A DNA stretch of 64,000 bases from RPQJ01 sp963778185 (lineage in GTDB: Bacteria > Pseudomonadota > Gammaproteobacteria > Steroidobacterales > Steroidobacteraceae). The stretch covers positions 434,001-498,000 of the forward strand of contig CAVZTF010000004.1 of the NCBI GenBank assembly GCA_963778185.1. The letters are read 5' to 3'. The number at the start of each line of letters is the position of its first letter. Position 1 is the stretch's first letter. Under the pieces are notes generated by a model that was given only the letters and a program-made list of their open reading frames with translations, did not search any database and had not been told where the DNA came from. Positions 63,818 to 64,000 of this stretch are shown here, piece by piece. A program made the position numbers and the translations under genes.

Positions 63818-64000
63818 ATGCGCGTTGCAATCTCTCCTCCTGTCGGGATCGCTCTTGCATCGTTCCTGCTCCTGGTCGCGTCGCTTGCGGTATCAGGCTG
63901 CTCCGCCAAGAAGAACGGGCCACAGCCGTCGGACTCGATAACGACCAGCACTGCGTCGGCCACCGGGCCGGCAGCGTCCGAAGCTGAAAGCGAGGAGCCA
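63818..64000 (+). CDS. start of a second lipoprotein, cut by window edge
   Basis: From ATG 63818 the frame stays open to the end of the window (61 codons). It begins with a lipoprotein signal peptide (I-A-L-A-S-F-L-L-L-V-A-S-L-A-V-S-G-C, Cys28), then a Lys/Ser/Thr/Ala/Glu-rich linker (S-A-K-K-N-G-P-Q-P-S-D-S). The rest of the protein is not visible, so no function can be given. GGGAG about nine bases upstream is a plausible ribosome site. Confidence 0.7.
   Translation, partial: MRVAISPPVGIALASFLLLVASLAVSGCSAKKNGPQPSDSITTSTASATGPAASEAESEEP

Overview
The window reads as a chromosomal segment of a high-GC gammaproteobacterium. The evidence is conserved gene order: bamD diverging from rluD-pgeF-(ZIP)-clpB, fmdB-DUF502-aspS, pncC-thpR-recA-recX-alaS-csrA-tRNA-Ser-tRNA-Arg, and a fabA-fabB pair. 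The family mix would suit Nevskiales, Steroidobacterales or Xanthomonadales relatives, but that placement is inference. The aspartyl-tRNA synthetase carries the residues of the non-discriminating Pseudomonas type, so Asn-tRNA is probably made by transamidation. Genes are tightly packed, with many ATGA or GTGA stop/start overlaps.

Layout. 1-8.4 kb: end of a MaoC hydratase, cysteine synthase, an RND efflux pair, an M32 carboxypeptidase with an altered zinc motif, and ttcA. 8.4-15.5 kb: an amino-acid permease diverging from a three-gene coupled operon (phosphatase fused to a degenerate ADP-ribosylglycohydrolase, HETGH metallopeptidase, ATP-grasp ligase), then GST, a DksA-like protein and peptide deformylase. 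15.6-21.2 kb: small Cys-rich protein, M49-like peptidase, pirin, envelope lipoproteins, small DUF proteins and a beta-barrel. 21.2-27.8 kb: a 1288-residue FAD/Fe-S oxidoreductase and an NdvB-like GH17-GT2 glucan synthase. 27.9-38.5 kb: bamD fused in frame to a C-terminal outer-membrane barrel, rluD, pgeF, ZIP, clpB, fmdB, DUF502, aspS and a hydrolase. Three gene ends here carry a heptad-repeat inverted element.

38.5-49.6 kb: mutS, a TRIC-type channel with a probable ATT start, then a sulfur-handling operon behind a palindromic operator (ArsR-rhodanese, MFS-rhodanese, an internally deleted DsrE gene, cysteine desulfurase). Metal-binding-looking and stress-type envelope proteins follow, then pncC and thpR. 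This block separates mutS from pncC/recA, which are neighbours in Pseudomonas-like genomes. 49.7-54.7 kb: recA, recX, alaS, csrA and two tRNAs. 54.7-58.7 kb: accessory DNA after the tRNAs (zinc-ribbon protein, arylsulfatase, a decayed membrane-protein gene). 58.8-64 kb: fabB, fabA, a VTT membrane protein, a POT peptide transporter, a lipoprotein and the start of another lipoprotein cut by the window edge.

Most striking: the BamD-barrel fusion, the coupled phosphatase/metallopeptidase/ATP-grasp operon, the rhodanese-rich sulfur operon with its operator, and the heptad elements. Two genes, DsrE and the 58.4-kb membrane protein, have lost their middles.
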